From: HRBIN15 sp039630445
Lineage (GTDB): Bacteria > Armatimonadota > Fimbriimonadia > Fimbriimonadales > GBS-DC
Direction of reading: 5' to 3'
NCBI GenBank assembly: GCA_039630445.1
Contig: JBCNVA010000132.1
Coordinates: 1 to 9,931, forward strand
Length of the DNA stretch: 9,931 nt
The position numbers were made by a program, and so were the translations under genes. Below the pieces are notes generated by a model. The model saw only the letters and a program-made list of their open reading frames with translations. It made no database searches and was not told where the DNA came from. Below are positions 1-5,429 of this stretch, one piece after another; position 1 is the stretch's first letter, and each line of letters begins with the position of its first letter.

Positions 1-372
1 CGCCTTCTTCTCCCGCCTATCCCGCTCCGCCGTCGTCGGCGACAAAAACTCTATAATCACATCCGGATAACGCCCCCCCTCCTCCCACACAATCCAGCAA
101 TCACGCGGCTTGCTGCCGTCCACCCCCTTGACCACAAAGAAGTCAGGTCCGCGATAGAGGGGGCGTCCTTCGATCACGCTTTGGGCTTGTTCTATGCTGT
201 AGTAGATGAACATATTGCCGCCGACGAAGAAGTCGTGGCGGTCGCGCCAGTGGTGGAGCAGTGTTTCGATGAGCAGGTTCATTTGCATGCGGTGCCAGGC
301 GTTTTCCATCGGGATGTCGTCGTCGGTGGGCAGTTCCAGTTTGGGCAAGGTTGGGATCGGCGCCTCAATCAT
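1..372 (-). CDS. Uma2 family (DUF820) PD-(D/E)XK nuclease-like protein, C-terminus cut by window edge
   Basis: The frame is open from ATG at 372 down to base 1, giving 124 residues with no stop, so the C-terminal part lies outside the window. The pattern fits the Uma2/DUF820 family, a restriction-endonuclease-like fold: an N-terminal helix (MQMNLLIETLLHHW, about 29-42), then RGPDFFVV (74-81) with the likely metal-binding Asp77, then PDVIIEFLSPTTAERD (103-118), the family signature with Glu108. A following Lys (122 or 123) may complete the site. The family is abundant in cyanobacteria, Chloroflexota and Armatimonadota; its biological role is poorly known and it is often proposed to be nuclease- or transposition-related. 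The start is fixed by a TATAAT box 10 nt upstream, which leaves no room for a Shine-Dalgarno site. It is downstream of and co-directional with pdxT but seems to have its own promoter. The family call is firm; activity is an inference. Confidence 0.85.
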   Translation of the reverse strand, partial: MIEAPIPTLPKLELPTDDDIPMENAWHRMQMNLLIETLLHHWRDRHDFFVGGNMFIYYSIEQAQSVIEGRPLYRGPDFFVVKGVDGSKPRDCWIVWEEGGRYPDVIIEFLSPTTAERDRREKKA

Positions 373-382
373 AGCGTTGTTT

Positions 383-392
383 ATTATACCCC
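383..392 (-). promoter_or_regulatory. GGGGTATAAT promoter of the Uma2 gene
   Basis: On the minus strand GGGGTATAAT lies at 392-383, exactly 10 nt before the ATG at 372. It overlaps the pdxT stop codon (386-384). No good -35 hexamer is seen at the usual distance, so the G-run may act as an extended -10. A start point 6-7 nt after the box would give a leader of only about 3-4 nt. The same 10-mer precedes two other genes here, and a close variant precedes pdxS. Confidence 0.65.
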
Positions 393-959
393 ATGCTCGA
401 CAAGGCTCAGGAAGTAGCGATGCACGCGCTCGTCGTCAGTCAGTTCGGGATGGAAGGCGGTCGCCAGCAGTTTGCCCTGCTGCACCGCGACGATTTTGCC
501 GTTGAACTCGCTCAGGATCTCCACGCCCGCCCCAACGCGGCTCACGATAGGCGCGCGGATGAACACCGCTCGCAACGGGCGATCAGCAAACGGCTTGAAC
601 GGCAGGTCGGCTTCGAAGCTCTCGATCTGGCTGCCGAAGGCATTACGCACCACCTCGATGTCCATCAGCCCCAACCGCTCCTGCTTGCTGCCCGCTATCT
701 CCTTTGCGAGCAAAATCATGCCGGCGCAAGTGCCGTAGACAGGCATGCCCTGCTGCACTCGCTCGCGGATGGCGATATCCAGTCCATAGCGCGCCATCAA
801 TCGCCCGATGGTGGTGCTTTCGCCGCCAGGGATAATGAGTGCGTCTACGCCCTCCAGATCGGCGACCTTGCGCACCTCGCGATAGGGCACACCGATACGC
901 TTCAGCATCGCCGCGTGCTTCTCAAAATCGCCCTGCAACGCTAAAACCCCAACGGTCAT
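384..959 (-). CDS. pdxT: Pyridoxal 5'-phosphate synthase glutaminase subunit PdxT
   Basis: PdxT hydrolyses glutamine and passes ammonia to PdxS, which builds pyridoxal 5'-phosphate (vitamin B6) in the cytoplasm by the DXP-independent route. The 191 residues match the usual family length. Class I glutamine amidotransferase features are present: N-terminal VGVLALQGDFEKH (3-15), the oxyanion motif PGGEST (44-49), the nucleophile Cys78 in YGTCAGM, and His170/Glu172 in FHPEL. It starts at ATG 959, directly after the TAG of a 37-codon reading frame (TAGATG), suggesting translation by coupling or reinitiation; only a weak G-run precedes it. It is co-directional with pdxS, 130 bases apart, and probably transcribed from the pdxS promoter. 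The stop TAA overlaps the promoter of the next gene. All catalytic residues are intact and the call is firm. Confidence 0.97.
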   Translation of the reverse strand: MTVGVLALQGDFEKHAAMLKRIGVPYREVRKVADLEGVDALIIPGGESTTIGRLMARYGLDIAIRERVQQGMPVYGTCAGMILLAKEIAGSKQERLGLMDIEVVRNAFGSQIESFEADLPFKPFADRPLRAVFIRAPIVSRVGAGVEILSEFNGKIVAVQQGKLLATAFHPELTDDERVHRYFLSLVEHGV

Positions 960-1073
960 CTAAAGCCCCAATCGCCTGACAGGTCCATGTATCAGTTCCG
1001 CGCGTATCGCGCTGTCGGCGTACTTGTCCGCGAACTCGGCGGCGGTCATCTTTTTCGTTTGAACCGTTGCCAT
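960..1073 (-). pseudogene. 37-codon Uma2 N-terminal remnant between pdxS and pdxT
   Basis: A short frame starts at ATG 1073, 15 nt after the pdxS stop, and ends with TAG at 962-960, immediately before the pdxT ATG. The product begins MATVQTKKMTAAEFADKYAD and continues with RAELIHGPVRRL. This resembles the first 35 or so residues of typical Uma2 proteins, whose N-terminus has a TAEEF-like motif followed by a YELI-x-GEV-like strand. The nuclease core (PD...E.K) is absent. I read it as a 3'-truncated copy of a Uma2 gene left inside the pdxST operon. It could still be translated as a leader peptide coupled to pdxT. The frame is clear; the homology rests on a short stretch and is less certain. Confidence 0.5.
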
Positions 1074-1088
1074 ATCGTCCACACCCCT

Positions 1089-2021
1089 CTACCAACCGCG
1101 TACAGCGAGCAGCTCCTCCTCCGCCAGTTTGCGTATATCGATGCCGGGCATCGCCTCGCCCAGCCCTTTGGAAACTTCGGCGAGAATTTCTGGCTCGCGG
1201 TAGTAGGTCACAGCGTCCACGATAGCCCGCGCGCGCTTCACAGGGTCCGACGACTTGAAAATGCCGGAGCCGACAAACACGGCTTCCGCCCCCAACCACA
1301 TCATCAGAGCCGCGTCGGCAGGCGTCGCGATGCCGCCCGCCGAGAAATTCGGCACAGGTAGTCTGCCCGTCTGGTGGATCTCCACCACAAGGTCATAAGG
1401 TGCATGGAGTTGCTTCGCAATCGCCATCAGCTCATCTTCGGGTGCGCTGTGAATCCGGCGGATGTCGCGCATGATTGCTCGCATATGGCGCACTGCTTCC
1501 ACAACATTCCCTGTGCCCGCCTCGCCTTTGGTGCGGATCATGGCTGCCCCCTCTCCAATTCGGCGCAGCGCCTCGCCCAAGTCGCGCGCCCCGCACACAA
1601 AAGGCACTTTGAAGGCGTGCTTGTTGATGTGATGCTCCTCGTCCGCAGGGGTCAATACCTCGCTCTCGTCAATAAAATCGACGCCGAGTGCCTCCAGAAT
1701 CATCGCCTCGGCGAAGTGCCCGATGCGACACTTCGCCATCACGGGGATGGTGACCGCCTCCTTGATTTCCAGGATCTTCAGCGGGTCTGCCATGCGGGCG
1801 ACGCCGCCCTCGCGTCGGATGTCGGCAGGCACGCGCTCTAATGCCATCACTGCCACTGCGCCTGCCTCTTCCGCAATCTGTGCCTGCTCGGCGTTAGTCA
1901 CATCCATAATCACGCCGCCGCGCAACATCTCTGCCAGCCCAACCTTCACGCGCCAGGTGGCTTTCTGTACCTCGTAGCGGCTCTTTTCGGGTTCCTGCAA
2001 GCTCCGAATCGGCGTCTCCAT
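1089..2021 (-). CDS. pdxS: Pyridoxal 5'-phosphate synthase lyase subunit PdxS
   Basis: PdxS condenses ribose 5-phosphate, glyceraldehyde 3-phosphate and ammonia from PdxT into pyridoxal 5'-phosphate; the family forms dodecamers with PdxT. The 310 residues are slightly longer than the usual 290-300 because of an N-terminal extension of about 16. Conserved blocks: VGLAEMLRGGVIMDV (27-41) with Asp40, PVMAKCRIGHF (93-103) with the catalytic Lys97, IRTKGEAGTGNV (162-173) with the second catalytic Lys165, and the phosphate-binding VGSGIFKS (250-257). The frame stays open further upstream to 2171, but that part has no family similarity, and a TATAAT box lies 10 nt before ATG 2021, so I start there (METPIRS). 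It is the first gene of the operon and divergent from the lipoprotein and lipid A genes. All key residues are present. Confidence 0.97.
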   Translation of the reverse strand: METPIRSLQEPEKSRYEVQKATWRVKVGLAEMLRGGVIMDVTNAEQAQIAEEAGAVAVMALERVPADIRREGGVARMADPLKILEIKEAVTIPVMAKCRIGHFAEAMILEALGVDFIDESEVLTPADEEHHINKHAFKVPFVCGARDLGEALRRIGEGAAMIRTKGEAGTGNVVEAVRHMRAIMRDIRRIHSAPEDELMAIAKQLHAPYDLVVEIHQTGRLPVPNFSAGGIATPADAALMMWLGAEAVFVGSGIFKSSDPVKRARAIVDAVTYYREPEILAEVSKGLGEAMPGIDIRKLAEEELLAVRGW

Positions 2022-2031
2022 AGCAGCAAAA

Positions 2032-2039
2032 ATTATACC
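2032..2039 (-). promoter_or_regulatory. GGTATAAT promoter of pdxS
   Basis: Minus-strand AAGGTATAAT is followed by exactly 10 nt (TTTTTGCTGC) and then the pdxS ATG at 2021. The spacing is identical to that of the Uma2 gene, and both share GCTATG at the start codon. No Shine-Dalgarno site fits in the gap, so the transcript is likely leaderless or nearly so. No clear -35 element was found. Confidence 0.6.
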
Positions 2040-2124
2040 TTGCACCATTGAGGGTAGCGAGTTCTCCAAACTGGTAGACTGGGGTTGCGCGCTCGCTGGC
2101 AAATGGCTATTCGCATGAGGCGGT

Positions 2125-2134
2125 GGGGTATAAT
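2125..2134 (+). promoter_or_regulatory. GGGGTATAAT promoter of the lipoprotein / lipid A genes
   Basis: GGGGTATAAT lies 60 nt before the lipoprotein ATG, giving a predicted leader of about 54 nt. It has no convincing -35. The 6-bp arms TCGCAT (2111-2116) and ATGCGA (2133-2138) flank and partly overlap the -10, and a further ATGCGAA occurs at 2158-2164; these could be protein-binding half-sites, but that is speculative. This is the only promoter-like signal seen before lpxC, fabZ and lpxA outside coding sequence. Confidence 0.6.
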
Positions 2135-2176
2135 GCGAGCAGGGAAATGGATGGCGGATGCGAATCGTCAAATATC

Positions 2177-2183
2177 AAGGAGG
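2177..2183 (+). promoter_or_regulatory. Ribosome binding site AAGGAGG of the lipoprotein gene
   Basis: AAGGAGG is a near-perfect Shine-Dalgarno sequence, placed 11 nt before ATG 2195. It fixes that start and shows that leadered, SD-dependent initiation coexists with the probably leaderless genes on the other strand. Confidence 0.75.
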
Positions 2184-2194
2184 CACGCAAATAG

Positions 2195-2779
2195 ATGAAG
2201 CGAACGAGCTGGCAAATAGGGATGGCTTTGTTCCTGATCGGGTCGCTGCTGAACGGGTGTGGCGGTGGCGGCGCGGCTGGTGGCGGCGGTGGCATAGCAA
2301 TCCAGGATTATCTCGCTTATGTGCGTGTGATCGATGCCGTGACCAAAGCACCGCTGACAGGCGCAACGGTTCGGTTCCTGACCGACCAGGGTGATCTAAC
2401 TTTCCAGCGCATCGTGGCCGCTCAGCCCACCGCTGGGGAGGTGCCGCTGAGTGTTGCGCGGTTGTTCAACCCAGAGGCGCGGGCAGGCGATTTCTTGCTG
2501 CGGAATGTGCCTGCCAATGTGCGCTTCCGCGGCATCTGGGTGCAGCTGCCAGCAGGCTATACGGCAGTCGTTAAGCATATAGACTCGACAGGTAAAACGC
2601 GCGTTATTCAGTTGCCCACGAATCCGAACACCAGCCGAGGTTGTCTGGTAGCCTCCGATCGAGCGGGCGTGGTGAGCGTAGTATTCGGGCCGCCAAGCCT
2701 GATCGATTTCGGCACCATCGAAGTCTATCCCGATAACCCGAATCAACCTCCTCCTCCAATCGATGAGGATTGTCCCTGA
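2195..2779 (+). CDS. Small lipoprotein with a carboxypeptidase-regulatory-like beta domain
   Basis: This 194-residue protein has a lipoprotein signal: basic MKRTSW, a hydrophobic stretch (about 8-19) and the lipobox LLNGC with Cys22 as the probable lipidated residue. A glycine-rich spacer (about 23-33) follows. Residues 41-60 (AYVRVIDAVTKAPLTGATVR) resemble the start of CarboxypepD_reg-like or other beta-sandwich domains (strand, T-x-x-PL-x-GA-x-V turn). Two cysteines occur later (145 and 193), and the tail is proline-rich (PNQPPPP). The start is fixed by AAGGAGG. It opens the gene string leading into the lipid A genes, 40 nt before the LptC/A-like start, so co-transcription is likely. The product is probably membrane-anchored and faces the periplasm or cell surface. 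Its specific role is unknown; a link to envelope assembly is inferred from position only. Confidence 0.75.
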   Translation: MKRTSWQIGMALFLIGSLLNGCGGGGAAGGGGGIAIQDYLAYVRVIDAVTKAPLTGATVRFLTDQGDLTFQRIVAAQPTAGEVPLSVARLFNPEARAGDFLLRNVPANVRFRGIWVQLPAGYTAVVKHIDSTGKTRVIQLPTNPNTSRGCLVASDRAGVVSVVFGPPSLIDFGTIEVYPDNPNQPPPPIDEDCP

Positions 2780-2807
2780 CCGACTTGCATCCGCCGACCA
2801 CGACGCA

Positions 2808-2841
2808 CGGGAGGCACACATGCCGTCCGGTGTGCCTCCCG
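2808..2841 (+). promoter_or_regulatory. Perfect 12-bp hairpin covering the RBS and start codon of the LptC/A-like gene
   Basis: CGGGAGGCACAC (2808-2819) and GTGTGCCTCCCG (2830-2841) are exact reverse complements separated by 10 nt. The left arm contains the Shine-Dalgarno GGGAGG (2809-2814), and the loop begins with the ATG (2820-2822). Folded in the mRNA, the ribosome site would be paired and the start codon exposed in a loop. No U-tract follows, so this does not look like an intrinsic terminator. It could act as a translational switch, a temperature-dependent structure or a protein-binding site. The structure is read directly; the function is inferred. Confidence 0.6.
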
Positions 2842-4106
2842 CTGCCCCCAGTAGACGCCCTCTGCTTGGGTTTCTGGTGCTGGTTTTCGCATCCCTCGCG
2901 CTGTTATGGAGTGTAGAATTGCTGCGTCGTCAGGATCCGTTTGCTCGCCTTGCGCATCAGATGGCGCAATCGGGGCTGCAGGATATCGAGCTACGCCTCA
3001 GCGATGCTGCCATCACCTTGCGGGAGGGCAAGCGTGTGCTGGCGAGGCTTCAGGTGGAGCGCATCGATATCGAAAAGAGCCGCATTCTCTGGCGGGCGGT
3101 GAACCTGCAGGAGGGTGTTTTCTATGACGAGAAGGGGCGTCCACTGGGGCGTGCCACTGCAGGCGAAATCCTCTATAATCAACCGAAGCGGCAGCTATAC
3201 ATCACGGGAGCGCCTATCATCACTTTGCTGCACAACCCCATCCTGGCAAGCGCGTCGCCTTTGGTTATCCGCGCGCCTATGCTGCGCTGGGATCTGAAGG
3301 TGTCGGAGGTGGCGATTGAACACCCGTTCACATTAGAGTGGCGGAACGGCTTGGCGCGAGCAGAACGGCTCGCGCTGAACCTGCGCGATTCGCATCTGCG
3401 CATCGAGAAGGGCACCCTCCGCCTGCAAACCGATGAGCGGAACCGCCGCCGCGAGATCGATATCGATTTCAGAGCCTTTGAATATCAGGGCGACATCCGC
3501 AAAGGGTGGGACCTGAAGTTCCGCGATGGCGATACCACCGTCTTCGCCCCCTACGGCGAGGTGGACAATAAGCGCAAATATGCGATTGCGACGGGCAACC
3601 TCTGGATGAAAGATCCGCGCCTCGACCTGCAGGGAAATAAGCTGGAAGTCTGGTACGCCGACAATCAGAAACGCGCCCTGCTTAGGCAGAATGTGCGGAT
3701 GCTGATTAAGCCGCGTGAAGCGACCGACCAGCCACCTCCTGAAGAGGAGGAAGAGGACAAACTCCAAGAGGCGAAGCGCTACCCTGTTGAGGCTGAGTGC
3801 GGGCAGATAGAGTACTTCTATCGCAAAAAGATCGCCATTATCACGGGTGGGATTAAGGCGATTCAGCGGCTGAAAGATGGGCGCGAGCGTAGACTTAGCG
3901 CCGACCGCGCTGAGTATGATCAGAAAAACGAGATCCTCGTTCTAACTGGCAATGTGGTGTTGGAGGATCCCGATGGCGTTTTCAAGTTGCCCCGTCTGGT
4001 AGTCTCTGTGAAGGAGGGTGAGGAGTGGGTGAAGGGCGAGGATGGAAGTGGGAAGCTTTACTACACCGAAGAGGAGGAAGAGGGTGAAGCCACACCTCCA
4101 CGCTGA
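2820..4106 (+). CDS. Membrane-anchored LptC/LptA (OstA)-like LPS export protein
   Basis: The 428 residues begin with a short cytoplasmic N-terminus and one membrane helix (about 14-33, LLGFLVLVFASLALLW), followed by a long periplasmic region. This is LptC topology but about twice the length of E. coli LptC (191). Residues 235-300 (RDGDTTVFAPYGEV, then YAIATGNLWMKDPRLDLQGN) and 322-405 (VEAECGQIEYFYRKK, LSADRAEYDQKNEILVLTGN) have the repeated beta-strand pattern of OstA/LptA domains: xADxAxYD, xLTGNVxLED. An acidic stretch (308-313) divides them and the C-terminus is again acidic (416-423). Such proteins bridge LPS from the inner membrane to the outer membrane. ATG 2820 is preferred to the in-frame ATG 2763 because GGGAGG precedes it and the longer start lacks an RBS. 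The end overlaps lpxC by 23 nt. The family-level call is good; whether it replaces LptC, LptA or both is unknown. Confidence 0.75.
   Translation: MPSGVPPAAPSRRPLLGFLVLVFASLALLWSVELLRRQDPFARLAHQMAQSGLQDIELRLSDAAITLREGKRVLARLQVERIDIEKSRILWRAVNLQEGVFYDEKGRPLGRATAGEILYNQPKRQLYITGAPIITLLHNPILASASPLVIRAPMLRWDLKVSEVAIEHPFTLEWRNGLARAERLALNLRDSHLRIEKGTLRLQTDERNRRREIDIDFRAFEYQGDIRKGWDLKFRDGDTTVFAPYGEVDNKRKYAIATGNLWMKDPRLDLQGNKLEVWYADNQKRALLRQNVRMLIKPREATDQPPPEEEEEDKLQEAKRYPVEAECGQIEYFYRKKIAIITGGIKAIQRLKDGRERRLSADRAEYDQKNEILVLTGNVVLEDPDGVFKLPRLVVSVKEGEEWVKGEDGSGKLYYTEEEEEGEATPPR
4072..4077 (+). promoter_or_regulatory. Ribosome binding site that selects the GTG start of lpxC
   Basis: AGGAGG, within the GAGGAGGAAG run that encodes the acidic tail of the upstream protein, lies 6 nt before GTG 4084. 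This supports GTG over the in-frame ATG at 4042, whose extra 14 residues (MEVGSFTTPKRRKR) have no family counterpart. Confidence 0.7.
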
Positions 4107-4947
4107 GCGACGCACGCTGGCACAGCCTGTAGACATCACAGGCATCGGCTTGCACACGGGTCAGCCTGCGCGCCTGCGCCTTCACCCCTCTCAGAACGGT
4201 CTGCTCCTTCGCAAGGGTGCGAGCGTGTTCCCCGTTCGCTGGGACTATGTGCGCGACACGCATCGCGCGGTCGCGCTGGGCAACGGCGAGTTCACGCTCG
4301 GCACTGTGGAGCATCTGCTGGCAGCACTGTGGGGGTTAGGTATCACCGATTGCGTGATCGAGGTGCTGGAAGGGAACGAGGTGCCCATTCTGGATGGCAG
4401 CGCCCTGCCTTTTATGGAGCTTATCGGATCACCAGTGGCGCTCGATTCTCCACTCCCTGCCGTTTGCATGCCCGTGCTGGAGCCTGTATGGGCGCAGCGG
4501 GGCGATCGGGTCGTGGGGGTGCTGCCGGGCCATCTCTATGCCTTCGGTTATATCCACTTCCCAGAGCCGCTGGGCGTGCAGGCAGGCTGCTTTGACCTGC
4601 GCCTGTTCCGCGAGCAGATTGCCCCTGCCCGTACCTTCGGCTTCCTACACGAGGTGGAATCGCTGCGCCAGCAGGGTTTAGCGCGAGGCGGCTCGCTGGA
4701 GAATGTCTTGCTGATCGCACCTGACGGGTATTATAATAGTGCGCGATTTGTGGATGAGCCGCTGCGCCACAAGATATTGGATGTGATTGGTGACCTGATG
4801 CTGTGCGGCGCAAACCTGTGTGATTTCGCGCTGGTTGCCATCAAGCCGGGACATTCACTGGATGTGGAATTAGCGCAGGCACTGGCGCAGCGGCTGCCAC
4901 AGTGGCGGACATGGATGGAGGCGCACGATGGCGGAATGGACGCTTGA
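4084..4947 (+). CDS. lpxC: UDP-3-O-acyl-N-acetylglucosamine deacetylase LpxC
   Basis: LpxC is the zinc enzyme for the first committed step of lipid A synthesis, removing the N-acetyl group from UDP-3-O-acyl-GlcNAc. The 287 residues from GTG 4084 fit the family (E. coli 305). Motifs: RTLAQPVDITGIGLHTG (10-26), TVEHLLAALWGLGI (74-87) with zinc ligand His77, PILDGSALPF (101-110), ARTFGF (182-187), and RHKILDVIGDL (228-238) with zinc ligands His229 and Asp233. KPGHS (254-258) carries the catalytic His257. All key residues are present, so the enzyme should be active. The gene overlaps the upstream LptC/A-like gene by 23 nt and fabZ by 20 nt, giving tight translational coupling. It is a separate gene, not the LpxC-FabZ fusion found in Bacteroidota. 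Confidence 0.97.
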   Translation: MKPHLHAERRTLAQPVDITGIGLHTGQPARLRLHPSQNGLLLRKGASVFPVRWDYVRDTHRAVALGNGEFTLGTVEHLLAALWGLGITDCVIEVLEGNEVPILDGSALPFMELIGSPVALDSPLPAVCMPVLEPVWAQRGDRVVGVLPGHLYAFGYIHFPEPLGVQAGCFDLRLFREQIAPARTFGFLHEVESLRQQGLARGGSLENVLLIAPDGYYNSARFVDEPLRHKILDVIGDLMLCGANLCDFALVAIKPGHSLDVELAQALAQRLPQWRTWMEAHDGGMDA

Positions 4948-5419
4948 TGTGGAGCAGATACGGCATCTCCTCCCGCATCGTTATCCGTTCCTGCTGGTGG
5001 ATCGGATTTTGGAGTTGGAGCCGGGCAAGCGCGTGGTGGGGCTAAAGAATGTGACGGCGAACGAAAGCTTCTTTCAGGGGCATTTCCCGGCACGCGCGAT
5101 TATGCCGGGCGTCTTAATCGTCGAATCGATGGCGCAGGTGGGGGGTGTGATGGTGATGACGATGCCGGGCACAGCGGGCAAGGTCGCGCTTCTGGCAGGG
5201 CTGGACGATGTGCGGTTCCGTCGCCCCGTGGTGCCCGGTGACACCCTGATTATGGAAGTCGAAATGCTCTGGATGCGTCGGGATGTCGGGCGTGTGCGTG
5301 CCGTCGCCCGCGTGGGCGAGGAGGTCGTCGCCGAGGGGGAGATCACCTTTGCGCTGATAGACCCGGCTCGATTCGCGCCTGCACCGCCCGTACCTGCCAG
5401 TACGCACAATCACCCATGA
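4928..5419 (+). CDS. fabZ: (3R)-hydroxyacyl-ACP dehydratase FabZ
   Basis: FabZ dehydrates (3R)-hydroxyacyl-ACP in fatty acid elongation and competes with the LpxA acyltransferase for hydroxyacyl-ACP, so linkage to lpx genes makes metabolic sense. The 163 residues form a single hot-dog domain: LLPHRYPFLLVDRILEL (14-30), SFFQGHFPARAIMPGVL (47-63) with catalytic His52, and ESMAQ (66-70) with catalytic Glu66. A proline/alanine-rich tail (about 146-163) extends beyond the usual end. The ATG lies inside the 3' end of lpxC, with a GGAGG-type site from the lpxC codons just upstream. The TGA is followed 10 nt later by lpxA. Length and active site are normal. Confidence 0.97.
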   Translation: MAEWTLDVEQIRHLLPHRYPFLLVDRILELEPGKRVVGLKNVTANESFFQGHFPARAIMPGVLIVESMAQVGGVMVMTMPGTAGKVALLAGLDDVRFRRPVVPGDTLIMEVEMLWMRRDVGRVRAVARVGEEVVAEGEITFALIDPARFAPAPPVPASTHNHP

Positions 5420-5429
5420 GGATAGAGCG

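Noticed and set aside
393..944. Long open frame on the opposite strand of pdxT, and similar long antisense frames over pdxS, fabZ, lpxA and lpxB
   Set aside because: They are shadows of GC-rich coding genes on the other strand; none has family-like motifs or a fitting ribosome site.
2022..2171. Upstream in-frame extension of pdxS to ATG 2171 (50 extra residues)
   Set aside because: The extra part has no PdxS similarity, is rich in Pro/Ser/His, and the TATAAT box lies inside it, 10 nt before ATG 2021.
2763..2819. Longer start for the LptC/A-like gene at ATG 2763
   Set aside because: It overlaps the lipoprotein end, has no ribosome site, and adds 19 hydrophilic residues before the membrane anchor; ATG 2820 has GGGAGG at good spacing.
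4042..4083. Longer lpxC start at ATG 4042
   Set aside because: The 14 added residues are not part of the family, and AGGAGG 6 nt before GTG 4084 explains the start better.
4732..4738. TATAAT-like string within lpxC (and others within the LptC/A-like gene near 3172 and the Uma2 gene near 50)
   Set aside because: They lie in coding sequence without the GG prefix seen at the likely promoters and without a gene start at a suitable distance.
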